Source: Syncephalastrum monosporum B8922
Lineage: Eukaryota > Mucoromycota > Mucoromycetes > Mucorales > Syncephalastraceae
Reading direction: 5' to 3'
Assembly (NCBI GenBank): GCA_000697355.1
Contig: JNEN01000861.1
Coordinates: 186,001 to 250,000 of the forward strand
DNA length: 64,000 nt
Made by a program: the position numbers and the translations under genes. Below are positions 38,546 through 51,360 of the stretch, in pieces; within the stretch, counting starts at the first letter, position 1, and every line of letters starts with the position of its first letter. Under the pieces are notes generated by a model. The model was given only the letters and a program-made list of their open reading frames with translations, did no database searches and had not been told where the DNA came from.

Positions 38546-39316
38546 CCTGTGTGTCTCTCTCTATTGAGTTATAGTAGATAAAGTAATAGTATATGTAAAG
38601 CACGAAAAAACCTTGCAACAACCGGACTCCGAAGTTTGTAGCGGCATTGTTCATCATCGACCGCAGCAAGAAACACAAACGCGGGTACACGAGAATATCG
38701 ACGTGGAAACTTTGTTAGGTGGAGTCGATACTTTTTCCAGTTCCCCAATCTCTTTTATTTCATGTTTTTTGTTTTATCTATGCTCCATCCATGCGTTTAC
38801 AAGCTTTCTTATCCACAGTTATGAATACAATCATTGCATTGCTTTGGATTCCTCTTGACAGAGGCACAGCATCCAATCAGCAACATGTATCAGATGACCT
38901 ACTATTACATACTTCATTCACAAGCGAAGGCACGGTGCTCTCATGTATTTCTTCGACAGATGTATGTTCAGGACAGCTGATGGTGTAGATAGGACGCGTA
39001 TAGATGGCATTCTCGGAGGCACATTGCGTTCGCTTTGTTATGTAATTGTCTCAGCCCGACCGTACATATTATTGCTTCAAATTAGTGGACCCAAGTTGAA
39101 GCAGTAACAGATTGACCTGTATGAGAACTACACATCTGTAAATAGTCGAATATATATTAGAGCGCTTTCTTGTATGAGATGCTTGGTTTCATAGACTGCA
39201 CGATAGGCGGAAGATCATGCAAATACCCTACGCCACATGACCCAGCTTTGCTTTTCAGACCCAAATTTAATGTCTGTGTTTCTTCACTGTGCATTTGTAA
39301 AATAGAGAATACACAC
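38546..39316. other. intergenic region, no gene seen
   Basis: About 770 bp between the F-box gene start and PCC1. The short open frames lack ATG starts or family features. It must include both divergent promoters. Confidence 0.45.
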
Positions 39317-41578
<2,262 letters not shown>

Positions 41579-41740
41579 ACTAGAATACTACATAGAAAAA
41601 GTTCCATAAGTTGTAATCATGGAATAGGGAATAAAGTATAGCCGCTCCCCTGCAGTGGAAATGAAATCATGCATGTCCAGAATTGTCCTCTTTTATTCCT
41701 TTCCCGACCCCACCGTCCGCAGCAGCAGCACCAGCACACC

Positions 41741-42070
41741 ATGCCTGGATTGACAACCCCCAAGACCAATTTGTCCTCGAGGCACGACATGTCGCGAATG
41801 GAAAGCTACAATCGTCTGGATTCATTTATTGAGAACAACCCACAAGCAACTGTCTTCACCGTGGACGACGACAATCACAACATGGGTCTAGTGTCGTGCG
41901 CTGAAGGAGACGACAGCCGGCGTCTACGTGCCACCACAGTGCGACTGTCTCGCAGCGAGATTAGCAACTTCATGCGCACGCATGGTTTCCAGTGTGTCCC
42001 AGCCGAAAGTGGGACAGGCATCCTGTGCTCGCGTCCTACCAACATCCCTACGACTGGAAACCAACAATAG
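41741..42070 (+). CDS. small hypothetical protein
   Basis: Single-exon ATG frame of 109 residues. It is hydrophilic (MPGLTTPKTNLSSRHDMSRM), with a middle segment FIENNPQATVFTVDDDNHNM and a charged helix-like part RLSRSEISNFMRTHGFQCVP. It has three cysteines but no signal peptide or membrane segment. A polyadenylation-like ATTAAA follows at about 42110. No domain recognised. Placed 160 bp after PGI1 on the same strand. The ATG at 41741 is chosen because it is the only ATG upstream of the conserved-looking part with good context (CACCATG). Confidence 0.55.
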   Translation: MPGLTTPKTNLSSRHDMSRMESYNRLDSFIENNPQATVFTVDDDNHNMGLVSCAEGDDSRRLRATTVRLSRSEISNFMRTHGFQCVPAESGTGILCSRPTNIPTTGNQQ

Positions 42071-42380
42071 AGCGTTCGCCCTGTATGTACTGTAATGTGA
42101 TTTTTTGTATTAAAAGACGACTTGTACTCCCCTAGATGCACGTATTTTGAATTTTCTCTTTCGGATCGTATGACGCTTTGGCGCTGTATTTGTTACCTGA
42201 GCAAGGAGCGCTTGAATTTTTTAATAACCTGTGTGATATTGGCGAGGATCCCTTTCAAATAGCACTACTTGGCCACTTGATCAGCTAACCTGACTCAAAA
42301 GGGGGACGTTAAGGTACAAAAGCAGAAGGGACTCCAGCTTTTTCGGCTTGCTATCCATTCAGATCTTGGCATTTCTACAC

Positions 42381-43624
42381 ATGGCCTCGGATACGCTACC
42401 TTTGAAAGCAAGCTTGCAAGGCGCACACGTGCTGCTATGTATCATGGCTGTCTTCGCTGCCATGACATCCGCTCAACAAGACGAGGCGATTCATGTGCCG
42501 ACCCCTCTCGAGCGAACCAAGCCCTTGGACCTATCACACGTCCCTTCGCTGCCCATACGACCCGTCGGCTCCGGCGTATGTCAGGACGCCAAGTGCGACG
42601 GCACCGATGACGACATGTGTTTTGAAAGCTGTGGCAATCCACCCAAACCAGACGACCATTATGGCTGTCGGGATCCTCACCAGTGGGCATTGACCTTTGA
42701 TGACGGCCCGAGCACGTACACAGACCATCTGCTTGATATCCTCGACCAGTATCAGGTCAAGGCTACGTTCTGCATGATGGGCGCGCACGTTGCCAAATAC
42801 CCCGCCACCGTCAAACGTGCCTATGAGGCCGGCCACCAGATTGTATCGCACACCTACTCCCATCCGCATCTCATGAGTCTGACCAACGAGCAGATCGTGC
42901 AAGAGCTCCAGACGACCGAGGATGCTATTATCAGGGCCACTGGCGTTCGTCCGCGTTACGTACGTCCGCCCTTTGGCGAAGCCGATGCCCGTGTCAAGGG
43001 CATATTTAGCGCGATGGAGTACAAGACACTCTTGTGGAACGTGGATCCGACCGATTACGACGTCTACCAAAAGGAGAATGCCTCCGAAATTATACTGGAT
43101 TCCTTTGTGCGAGCTGCGCAGGGCGTGAAAACCGGGCTGAATGCTCATGATGATCCAGGTTTCATCAGTCTGCAGCATGGTAAGTCACACACACACACAC
43201 ATGCTCGTCCGTGATTTGTTTTCTTGCGAGGTCCGTCGCCGTCCACTCACATCGTTTGCCTGTCGCAGACCTTTATGATGTATCCATTGCCCAAGTCCCT
43301 CGTATCATTCAGCACCTGACAAAGGCGGGTTTTACATTCCAGACATCGGCTGCTTGCCTCCAAGACCCAGCCGGCGCGCATGACCATGTTTTTCTTGGTG
43401 ATGGAGGAGACAAAGTCCAAGAAGTACGGGCGGCAACGACCAAAAGCCAAAATGAAGCGTCCAGAAGCGCCGAAACGCCTCCCATGAGTCCAAACAGCCA
43501 AAACACGGCTGATGATCAGCACGTTCACTCCCAGTCAGGTCAAGCATCCTTCCTTCGATCCCTGAATACGCAATACTACCTTTATGAGTCTCTTTTTGTT
43601 CTTTTTGTCTCGTTACTCTTGTAA
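42381..43624 (+). CDS. chitin deacetylase (NodB polysaccharide deacetylase), probably GPI-anchored
   Basis: Removes acetyl groups from cell-wall chitin to give chitosan, a major wall polymer in Mucoromycota. The start is the ATG at 42381. A hydrophobic segment (HVLLCIMAVFAAMTSAQQ) serves as signal or anchor. The NodB domain shows motif 1 ALTFDDGPSTYTDHLLD, motif 2 SHTYSHPHLMS (metal His), motif 3 YVRPPFGEAD, motif 4 LLWNVDPTDYDV and motif 5 FISLQHDLYD. The single intron falls inside motif 5 (after LQH). A Ser/Gln-rich stalk (about 50 residues) and a final hydrophobic stretch ESLFVLFVSLLL look like a GPI-attachment signal. A Cys-rich spacer (CQDAKCDGTDDDMCFESCGN) lies before the catalytic domain. 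All catalytic residues are intact. Confidence 0.93.
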
Positions 43625-43749
43625 AAAGTGCATACGTAAACGTGTATGAACACTATTGCTTTTTGTATCTAGTTAAGAAAATAGCTAGCTAAATACCCTT
43701 TCCGGATCAAATAATGATAATACAAACATGCCATCATCTATCTTTTCTC

Positions 43750-45028
43750 TTAGAGCTCGTTGTGTGCTCGCAGTTTGTTTTGGTAGACCGGCATCTTGAT
43801 ATCTTTGGGCAGGCCAAATCCATAAGAGCCCCATGCCAATGTCGCATAGTAGTCTTCCAGCAGTTTGACGCCTTCATCTTCTTCAGCAGCACCAATAGCC
43901 ACGTGGAACGGAACCAAATGCTGATGCAATGGGTTTGCTATTAGTTGGACAGAGCATAAATAAACGTAAGAAATGTACCTCAGCAGTTGGATGGCAGTTT
44001 CGGAAATCCTTGTGCTGTGATAATGTATTGCATGCTTCTTTCCGAGCAGAACCCTAGATACACAACTGTCAGACGTCTACCCCATGTATATATATATATA
44101 TATATATGTAGACTTATGCTTGCTTACCACCATGCCACATGCGTATTTCTCCATGTCCTTATCAAAGTCGACCACAAACTGGGGCGAAGGCTTGTTACCA
44201 TAGGTCCACAAGCCTCGCAGGTTGTGTACAGCGCTGCCACTACCGATAATCACGACACCCTCCTCACTAAAAAAAGCAGGCAATAAATACACGCTTCGTT
44301 TGCTTTCCAGGCTTTTGGGATTACCGAAGAGGCGCGAGGGCTTCACCCATCTTGGTATGCAATGCCATATCCTCGTGACCAAAGGTAGATACTTCAATGA
44401 TAGGGATATCGGGGTTAGACCGCATGGCGCGCTTCAAAGGCACCCAAACGCCGTGGTCATTGCCGTAACGAGTGCCTGATGCATTGAGACCGGCTTTTTT
44501 CAGGAGACCGACCACACGTTCGGCCACCTCGGGTGAGCCTTGATGGTCCCAGGTTTCTTCGTAATAGCGCTGGGGGAAGTTGTAAAAGTCGTAGATAAGC
44601 TCGGGCTTTTCTGAGGTGTCCACTAGAAATATAGACATATGGACAGCACGGTATGAGTCTTCAGTCCAAGGCCATAAACCGCCTTATCTTACCTGAAATG
44701 CCCGTTCTGCCGGCGCCTTGCCAGTGCGCGCTGATAATCACGATCGCCTTGGGCTTGAGCTCATTCTTGAGGTACTTGCCGAACCAGTTATAGAAATCGC
44801 CCGGCATTTCCTTGTCGTCCAGCAAATTGGGACCTGCATAAACAAAAGTAAGCGTCTGGACTAGCCCCTTCTATCGTGCATAAAAGGCTGACCTCCGTGC
44901 GAGATGTAGAAAACAGGTGCTTTTTGCGTCATTGTCACTGTAGAGTAGTGGTAATAGCGATGAGAGGTAGCAGCAGCAAGAGGAATGGTAGCGATGAGAG
45001 GAGCAAGTCGTCGGAATGCACGATGCAT
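43750..45028 (-). CDS. DODA/LigB-type extradiol ring-cleavage dioxygenase
   Basis: Family of Fe(II)/Zn(II) enzymes that open catechol-like rings (4,5-DOPA dioxygenase type). TQKAPVFYISHGGPNLLDD has the first metal His (SHGG). Next come KPKAIVIISAHWQGAGRTG (second His), PELIYDFYNFPQRYYE, RYGNDHGVWVPLKRAM (NDHGVWVP, third His region) and PIIEVSTFGHEDMALHTKMG. It ends VPFHVAIGAAEEDEGVKLL and LRAHNEL. Six or so exons. Two starts are possible: 45028 adds MHRAFRRLAPLIATIPLAAA and a Tyr/His-rich linker, which looks like a mitochondrial presequence; 44932 gives the bare enzyme (MTQKAPVF). Native substrate unknown. Confidence 0.88.
44087..44107. repeat. (TA)n microsatellite in an intron of the dioxygenase gene
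   Basis: Uninterrupted TA dinucleotide run of about 21 bp, inside an intron. Confidence 0.9.
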
Positions 45029-45539
45029 ACAAGATGCATTTTTCTCAGGGCGAAAAAATGGACGCTTATAAACAAGGTCGCGGGTTCGCCGGACAGCGCA
45101 CGGATGAATTTCTAGCCGCCCACATGCTGAGTAATATTGGAGGCAATTCATGCAATTGTTGGCTCACTCACCAATCAAAACTTGACCCCGTTGATCAGCC
45201 TTCGTTGTGTTGCCCTCATCCAGCAAACACACCTGTCAGCCTCGCGAGATATTCAAGGTCTTTACTTTGCATGGTACAGTATCAGCACTGCCTTATTTTG
45301 GATGCAGTGAACTCTGCATCTTAGTGGCAGGGGACGCCTCATTGGTACCTGGTCACTGCCACGGCATAACACGGTCGATGCACGTTACCCTTTTTTGGTG
45401 GTCTCTTGCTGCCCGTTGTTTATGTACACTTGTGGCACGAACAGTTTCACGGTTTAGGAGCTGTAATAAAAAGAGAGACGTTATAGCTTTTTGAAACCTT
45501 TCTCCTTTCCTGATCTTTGACATTGTATTAGAGCATAAT
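45029..45539. promoter_or_regulatory. divergent intergenic region (dioxygenase / sulfotransferase-like)
   Basis: About 510 bp with no supportable gene; it should contain the two promoters. Confidence 0.4.
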
Positions 45540-46347
45540 ATGACCCTAAAAGTCATCGGTGCAGGGTTGGGCCGAACAGGTACAATGAGCCTGCAGGAAG
45601 CACTTCAGATCCTGGGGTATGTACCGGCGTGTGGTCTACCACCGTGCTCTTTGTTATCTTCTCTCGAGTTAACTCGGCGCCGCATAGGTTGCGGACGCAC
45701 CATATGCGCGATCTGGTGGCAGACACAAACCAGGACCCTGGCATCTGGCTCAGGGCTATGGAAGCTGCAGATCATCCAGATGAGTGGGACAAGGTACATA
45801 CATAAGCAGTAGAGTCAAACGTAAGCACCAACATATATGTATGTAGGCATACGAGGGTTATGAAGCCGCAGTGGATTGGCCCACGGCGCCTTTCTACAAA
45901 GAGCTCATGGAAAAGTACCCAGAAGCTAAGGTGATCTTAACCGTCCGCAGCCCAGAGTCCTGGTATGACTCCATGAACAAGACTGCCTTCGAGCGACAGA
46001 GAACTCGCCATCAAAGAGTGTCTACGCCTCATCAACAAGAAGCCTTTCGCATGATGAGGTCTGTGATGCTGGATGGCCGTGTCGAGCACTATGCTTTGAG
46101 CGCACCAACCACCAAGCAGGAAGTGATGGATTTGTTTGTGAAGCATAATCAGCAAGTCATCGAGACAGTGCCGGGCGACCGGCTTCTGGTGCTCCAGCTC
46201 GGAGAAGGCTGGGACAGGTTATGTCAGTTCCTCGGCGTACCCATACCAGACGCCCCCTACCCTTGCATCAACCAAGCTAAGGCTTTTATCAAAATGACGA
46301 ACGCCATTGATCAAGGAAGCGGACAAGCAACGACTGTAGCCAAGTAA
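45540..46347 (+). CDS. P-loop sulfotransferase-like protein
   Basis: Belongs to the family of P-loop proteins related to sulfotransferases that is common in fungi. MTLKVIGAGLGRTGTMSLQE has the PAPS-binding P-loop (GRTGT). Exon 1 ends QILGG and joins LRTHHMRDLVADTNQDPG, the usual HM...D block. Later parts: AVDWPTAPFYKELMEKYPEA, KVILTVRSPESWYDSM (the conserved RxxxxW/Y motif binding the 3'-phosphate), GDRLLVLQLGEGWDRLCQFL. Two introns. About 225 residues. True sulfotransfer is not proven for this branch and the acceptor is unknown. An AATAAA polyadenylation signal lies 40 bp after the stop. Confidence 0.85.
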
Positions 46348-46386
46348 AGGCAGGCAGAAAAAGAGAAAGCGTATACGAATGATTTC

Positions 46387-46392
46387 AATAAA
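46387..46392 (+). terminator. polyadenylation signal of the sulfotransferase-like gene
   Basis: Canonical AATAAA 40 bp after the stop codon, upstream of the convergent PHD gene end. Confidence 0.5.
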
Positions 46393-46537
46393 TTGTATTT
46401 ACAAAGGATAAGATGAACCTATAAACAAATTGCGCAAATAAAGCAGCAAACGATAGAGCGTAGGATATGACTATGTAGAGTAAGTGGGGGGGGTGTTGTG
46501 GGGAGGGGAAGGTAGTATGATAATAGCATGGCATGGG

Positions 46538-48483
46538 TTATACATGAGCAACGGGCTGCTCAGGAGGAAACGAATCATCCTGGGCGGTTGGCTCTTCACT
46601 CCCACTCATGGATTCATCTTCTGCAGCATCGTGATGCCTTGGCCGTATACTACCGAAGCGCCGTTGGAACCGAATCAGCTCGCCCGTCAGCATATCCATG
46701 ATCTCCATCGACGTCTGCTCCTTTTTCGACCGGGTGGTATTACTGCTGCTGCTTTCACCAGTCGTTTCGTTCATCTGATCGAGCGTTTCTTGCGCGACAC
46801 TCTTTTCACGGTACAGTGCTTCGGAATTTTCACCTGGGCCATCCTCAGCCGTCAAGGGTTCCTCCAACGGGATCGTGCTGGCACTGCTCAGAGAAGAACT
46901 GGGTCCCTTTTCTGACTTGTCCGGGATCACAATAGCACCAGGCTTCCTGCCACGTCTGCTGCTCTCTTTGGTGCTGGTATTTTCCGTCAGGGGCGCGGTG
47001 CCATCAGCGATGTCCATCTTTTGGACTTGAGGTGAGCCGTTGCCGGCGGTGGTGGTAGCCATTTCGACTTGGATGGAGCTGATATACTCGAGGATCTGCT
47101 TTGCACGCTTATTCATCTCGGAGATGGTCATGCGTGCAGACGGATAGCGCACCTTTGCAGGCGGGGATGACTCGCGGGCGCACTGCGAGAGCTTGTCAAA
47201 GATGGATGTGCTGATCTCAGGCTCGATGGGCGTCTCGTCACCGGCCTGGCTGGAGGGTTGCGGAGTGGAAGTGCGAGAGCGTGATTTGGCAGCTGTGGCA
47301 GCGCGGCGAGCAGAAGTAGCGCTTCGGCGAGAGGCAGGCTTAGGTCGCTTTGGCTCCTTCGTGGCTCGATTAGAATCGTCAGAGCGGCTTCGTGTGGCGG
47401 CGGGGCTTTTCGGCTTCGCTGCCGCCGTAGCCGTAGGAGTCGTCGTAGCCGGGGTAGGCCGTTCATCTGAGGTAGGCAGGGAGGAAGGCGTGTCTGGGGA
47501 GGTACCGAGCATGGTTTGCGTAACCGAACCTTGTTCATGTTTAAGGTCTGGCATCTCCGAATCTGAGCCCTTCTCATCCTTGGCTGCTGTATCACGGTCG
47601 CTGTTACTGTTACTGTTGTTGTTGTTGTTGTTGTTGTTGTTGCTGTTGTTGCTATCCTGTGCAGACGTGGCTTTTTCTTCCTCCTTTTTCTCACTTTCCG
47701 AAGTTGCTTCCTCCTTGGGTGACTCCGGCGGCGATTCCGATTCTATACGGTCAAGTGGGAATTCCAATGCGCTTCTGGCAGCCAAGACATCTTCCAACGA
47801 CATGGACGCCTCGCGGCTGTTGAAGGTCATGCGCTTCTTTGTAACTCGCTTGTCACCATCCAAAACGGTCGTGGAAGAGGCATTGTAAGCTCGCCTACCC
47901 CTTTAACGAGAAGCAGAAACGAAACGAGCATGAGGATGAGCTTATGTTTTTTCCGTAGGTAAAAAAAAAACAGCAAAAGACTCTACGTTACCTCGTGACC
48001 TTTTTGGGAGCGTGGTTTTCAGGTTTGCACTGCTCGCAATAGTAGTGCTCGGGTATATCTTGTTCCCCCAGTCCCATACACTCACAATGCTGCCACACCT
48101 CGCATTGATCACATTGCACCATGAGACCAACATTATCTAAGCAGACACGATCAGCATACGCTCACACCGTAGCTCATTCATCACTTACGGCTTTCTTGGC
48201 AGATACAACGGGTCACTGATCCCGAATCGGTACTTTCTTCGTCTGAGGGGGTCTGTGATGGAGGCTCTTGCTGTTGCTGTTCTTCTTGCTGCTGCTCTTG
48301 TTGTTGCTTCTGCTGCTGCTGCGATCGACGTGGTTTCTGACGCCGTCTACCACCGTAGCCAGCTCGACCCCGTTTCTGCGCGGCTAATGAACGAATGCGG
48401 GTCAGTTTCCATACGGGTAAAGTAACCGGCCTGAAATCGAGCAGAGGGGAGACATGTCGTTCAACTGAAAAAGACTTACCCAT
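46538..48483 (-). CDS. CTI6: Cti6-like PHD-finger protein (Rpd3L histone deacetylase complex)
   Basis: Reads histone tails, probably H3K4me, and links to the Rpd3L-type histone deacetylase complex. The best model starts with a 4-nt coding exon (ATGG), intron GTAAGTC...TTAG, then [12 protein letters not shown] and a Gln-rich stretch. The PHD finger is CICQES, then [40 protein letters not shown] (Cys4-His-Cys3 present). After it come a long Ser/Asn/Ala-rich region with a poly-Asn run, a basic AT-hook-like patch, and the Cti6 signature [20 protein letters not shown]. That helical motif is the strongest evidence for Cti6. It ends with an acidic tail. If the first intron is not spliced, the same ATG gives [12 protein letters not shown], a less likely start. 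Confidence 0.85.
47601..47655. repeat. CAA/AAC trinucleotide repeat coding poly-Asn/Ser in the Cti6-like gene
   Basis: Run of TTG units (AAC on the coding strand) giving nine consecutive Asn within an Asn/Ser tract; likely length-variable. Confidence 0.85.
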
Positions 48484-51360
48484 GCTAAACTCTCGTTTGA
48501 ATTTAGGGTTCCAAAGTCAATAGAAAGGTGTCCGTTGGTCACTGAAAGAGGCGTTCAACTCTGTGAATATGGCACACACCGCACAGAAAGAGAAGTGGAC
48601 AAAGCACAATACTTTTTTTTTTTTTTTTCACAAACAAAAATATGAGGAAAAGTTGCAGGATAAATTCAGTCCCCGCCCATCCACTGTCGCTTCGGCTTAT
48701 CGTTTTGCATGTCTTCAGAATCGACGCTGGTTTTGCATTGGTGAGTCTAAATAGACGGTCTTTATGGAGTATCTGTTCCACGATACATTTGGACTGGTAA
48801 TAGTAGTATATGTGTGATATTCTCCCATCTGAATTAGCTGAACATGTTGGATACAGAAAGGAAGAAAGACGCAAATACAGCTGGGTACCCTGCCGACTTA
48901 CTGGGCAGCACTAAATTCGAAGTTGGTGCTACGCATGAAATATGCTTCTTTTTTGATTGTTCTCTTTTGCTACTGGCATTTATTGGCAGCCATCAAAATG
49001 CTCGTTATAGCAGTGCGTTGGTTATATCCATACGACTGAAATACGTCGATGATTCCGCTCAGTTATTTATCTGAAATCAAAATGCACTGGTGAGGAATGT
49101 CGAATCGACACGTACGAAAATAAACTTAACATCTTTTGCGATGCTTCTATACCTTTATTGCGTATCCTTAATAAGCCGCTGCTCGTAAAGGTCTGAATTC
49201 GTAGTCAAATGTATCGCTGTTTAACCTCTTTCAATGCTTTCATTACCGTTTAAGCTCGCTGACCGCAAATCTGACTTCAGCCCGCACGAACATGAAGATA
49301 CACACGCGGCTGACCGTACTCATTCCGATTTGCTTCTGTCTCATTTTATCAGCGGTGCATCTACAGAGCTTGAAATGGGCGTGCCTGGTTAGATTTATGC
49401 TTCGATGCGATTACATACATCATATATTAATTCAATATGAGTATATATAAGTTGTTAGTATTAAACATCATCTTGGGATGTATAGAACAGAAGAGGACAC
49501 TCCTATGTGTCCTTTGAATTTTCTGTGAACATAGACGGAAAACCAATGGTTCCTGACGTTGTAGCAGTCATAACAGGTATAGCGAATAAGGAAGTAGGAT
49601 GAAGAATTATATGTGTACTTTGTTAAATATTAAAATTACATACCTCGTTTAGCCAAGGGAGCCAGAGATAGAGCCGCAGCTACTTTTGGAATATCAACAA
49701 AAAGCTCACTGCTGGCACCAGTCATATCAAGAATGAGCCATCTGAACTTTATGCAAGATCAATGCTATCGGTGTGGTTGATGTTCAAGAGCCTAAATGAT
49801 TGCGATTGTATAGGTAGCGCAGCGTAAAATTTTGCTCTGGTTGCTGGGATTATAATTATATGAGAGTCGGTAAGTAGCCTGAGAAGTAAAGTCCAAATGA
49901 AAACATAAGGAATGTACCGAATTGTGAGTTCTTCTATGGTGGCGTCTGACCGCGATGTTAGCGTCTACGTACTTAGCAGTAAGGCCAGTAGATTAAGATT
50001 TATGTGGTCATTTTGACACTAACTCAAGAAGCACGTAAAACTCAACCACGCCTCATAGGGGGGGGGGTTTGGACACTTTTACCTGTAACATACCGTCAGT
50101 GCATCACCGAAAGACGAGGAAGTAGTTCCGGAAACATTAGATTTACGCACTAGTTATATCGATGACACGATCTTGTGCGTGAAAAACACTAGATTGTCGT
50201 CTTTGTCCTCAGGATGGGACTTCCTCCATTGAGCAAGTGTTGGCAAACCATGAATAAATAGGGGTAAAAACAATAAGAATTGGGGAAGATGTGATCAGCT
50301 TTCATGTAATTTAAGTAAGTTGCGTACTATAGCTACCGCCATTATTATAGCCACTCCCGAGTATTATATTTTTCCCTAGTCTATATTCCTTATACCCCTT
50401 TACGAACGTAACAAAGGTAGAACGTAGATGTCTACAGCACCATACATGTATACTTTATATCTTAAGGACACTAAGAGCTGCAATAAAACATATGTATTCA
50501 CCAAATCCAGCATTTATACAAGTTGCTTTTATATATCTTATTTTTTTCTGTTATTACAGATGCAGACGAAAAGATTCTTTCCCGCAAAAGAAACACAGGT
50601 TTTTTGAAGCATATTGTTGAATGAGATGTGACACACTATATATATATGACTTGCTTTTTACATGTATGTGGAGGTAAGTAGTCACTTGATCTATTGATTT
50701 CAGGTACATATCAAGTAAAATACCTTTTTGATCTGCGAGACGCATTCACGTACATAGGTGAGATCACAAGGTATCACAGACAGAACGTAGCGCGGTTAAT
50801 ATGGAAGCATAGCCACAAAAAGATAGGTAGACTTTTTTGTGCGTTGATTGCGCAACCGAGGACAAGAGCATAAGGCATACGTGATAATTGTGGCGCTGGA
50901 AAGACAGCACGCCAAGCGTTGGAAGCTGTGACAGAAATAATATGGAAAAAGAAGAAGGCGACATCAAATCAGAAAGCTTCTTTCTATAAATAGCAATGGT
51001 AAAAATAATGGACCTGACGGACTGGGGAAGGACAATAGATCACAAAAAAAAAATAAAGACAACACCAGAGGTTTAAAAAAAATAATAACAAAAGTCTTTT
51101 CGAACAGTAAGTACGGCAGTGGCCGGAGTGGAGGTGAAAAGACAATGAGCCAAGACTTTTTGCAATAAGCAGCGTGGCACAAACTGCGGGCGGGCCGAAC
51201 GAGCCCCTAAAAAAGTTCGGGCCGGTCCCCTTTCTTTTCCTTCTCTTTTCTTTTTTTATTGAAGGACTCTCCTTTAAACAGATCCTTTTTATATCGAGTA
51301 CAAAGCCGGCTGACTCTAGTCTTATACAAACAATACAGCACACAGCAAGACAGAACCAAA
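48484..51360. other. 2.9 kb gene-poor AT-rich divergent region
   Basis: It lies between the PHD gene start and the rhomboid start. Apart from the possible relic at 49500-50000, I see only short frames without family features, A/T runs, a GGGGGGGGG tract near 50060, and no tRNA-like fold. The last 200 bp hold a pyrimidine-rich leader for the rhomboid gene. Confidence 0.45.
49500..50000 (-). pseudogene. possible relic exons of an unrecognised gene
   Basis: On the minus strand an exon-like piece bounded by TTCAG and G/GTATGT reads WLILDMTGASSELFVDIPK, then VAAALSLAPLAKRG. Upstream, two more exon-like pieces join in frame (TAKYVDANIAVRRHHRRTHN + SATYRLSYNYNPSNQ), but the junction to the first piece lacks any GT donor. 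Downstream, GTIGFPSMFTENSKDT ends in a stop. The pieces look coding but no complete gene can be built, so I read this tentatively as a decayed gene. Confidence 0.2.

Noticed and set aside
42348..42380. Earlier start (LSIQILAFLH) for the chitin deacetylase
   Set aside because: It would begin at TTG; the first ATG is 42381.
46484..47888. Plus-strand frames over the Cti6-like gene (Ser/Leu-rich)
   Set aside because: Antisense shadow of the Ser/Asn-rich coding sequence; low-complexity translation.
51259..51360. Longer N-terminus for the rhomboid protease
   Set aside because: No convincing coding character; the ATG at 51361 has good context (AAAATGA) and begins the Ser/Pro region.
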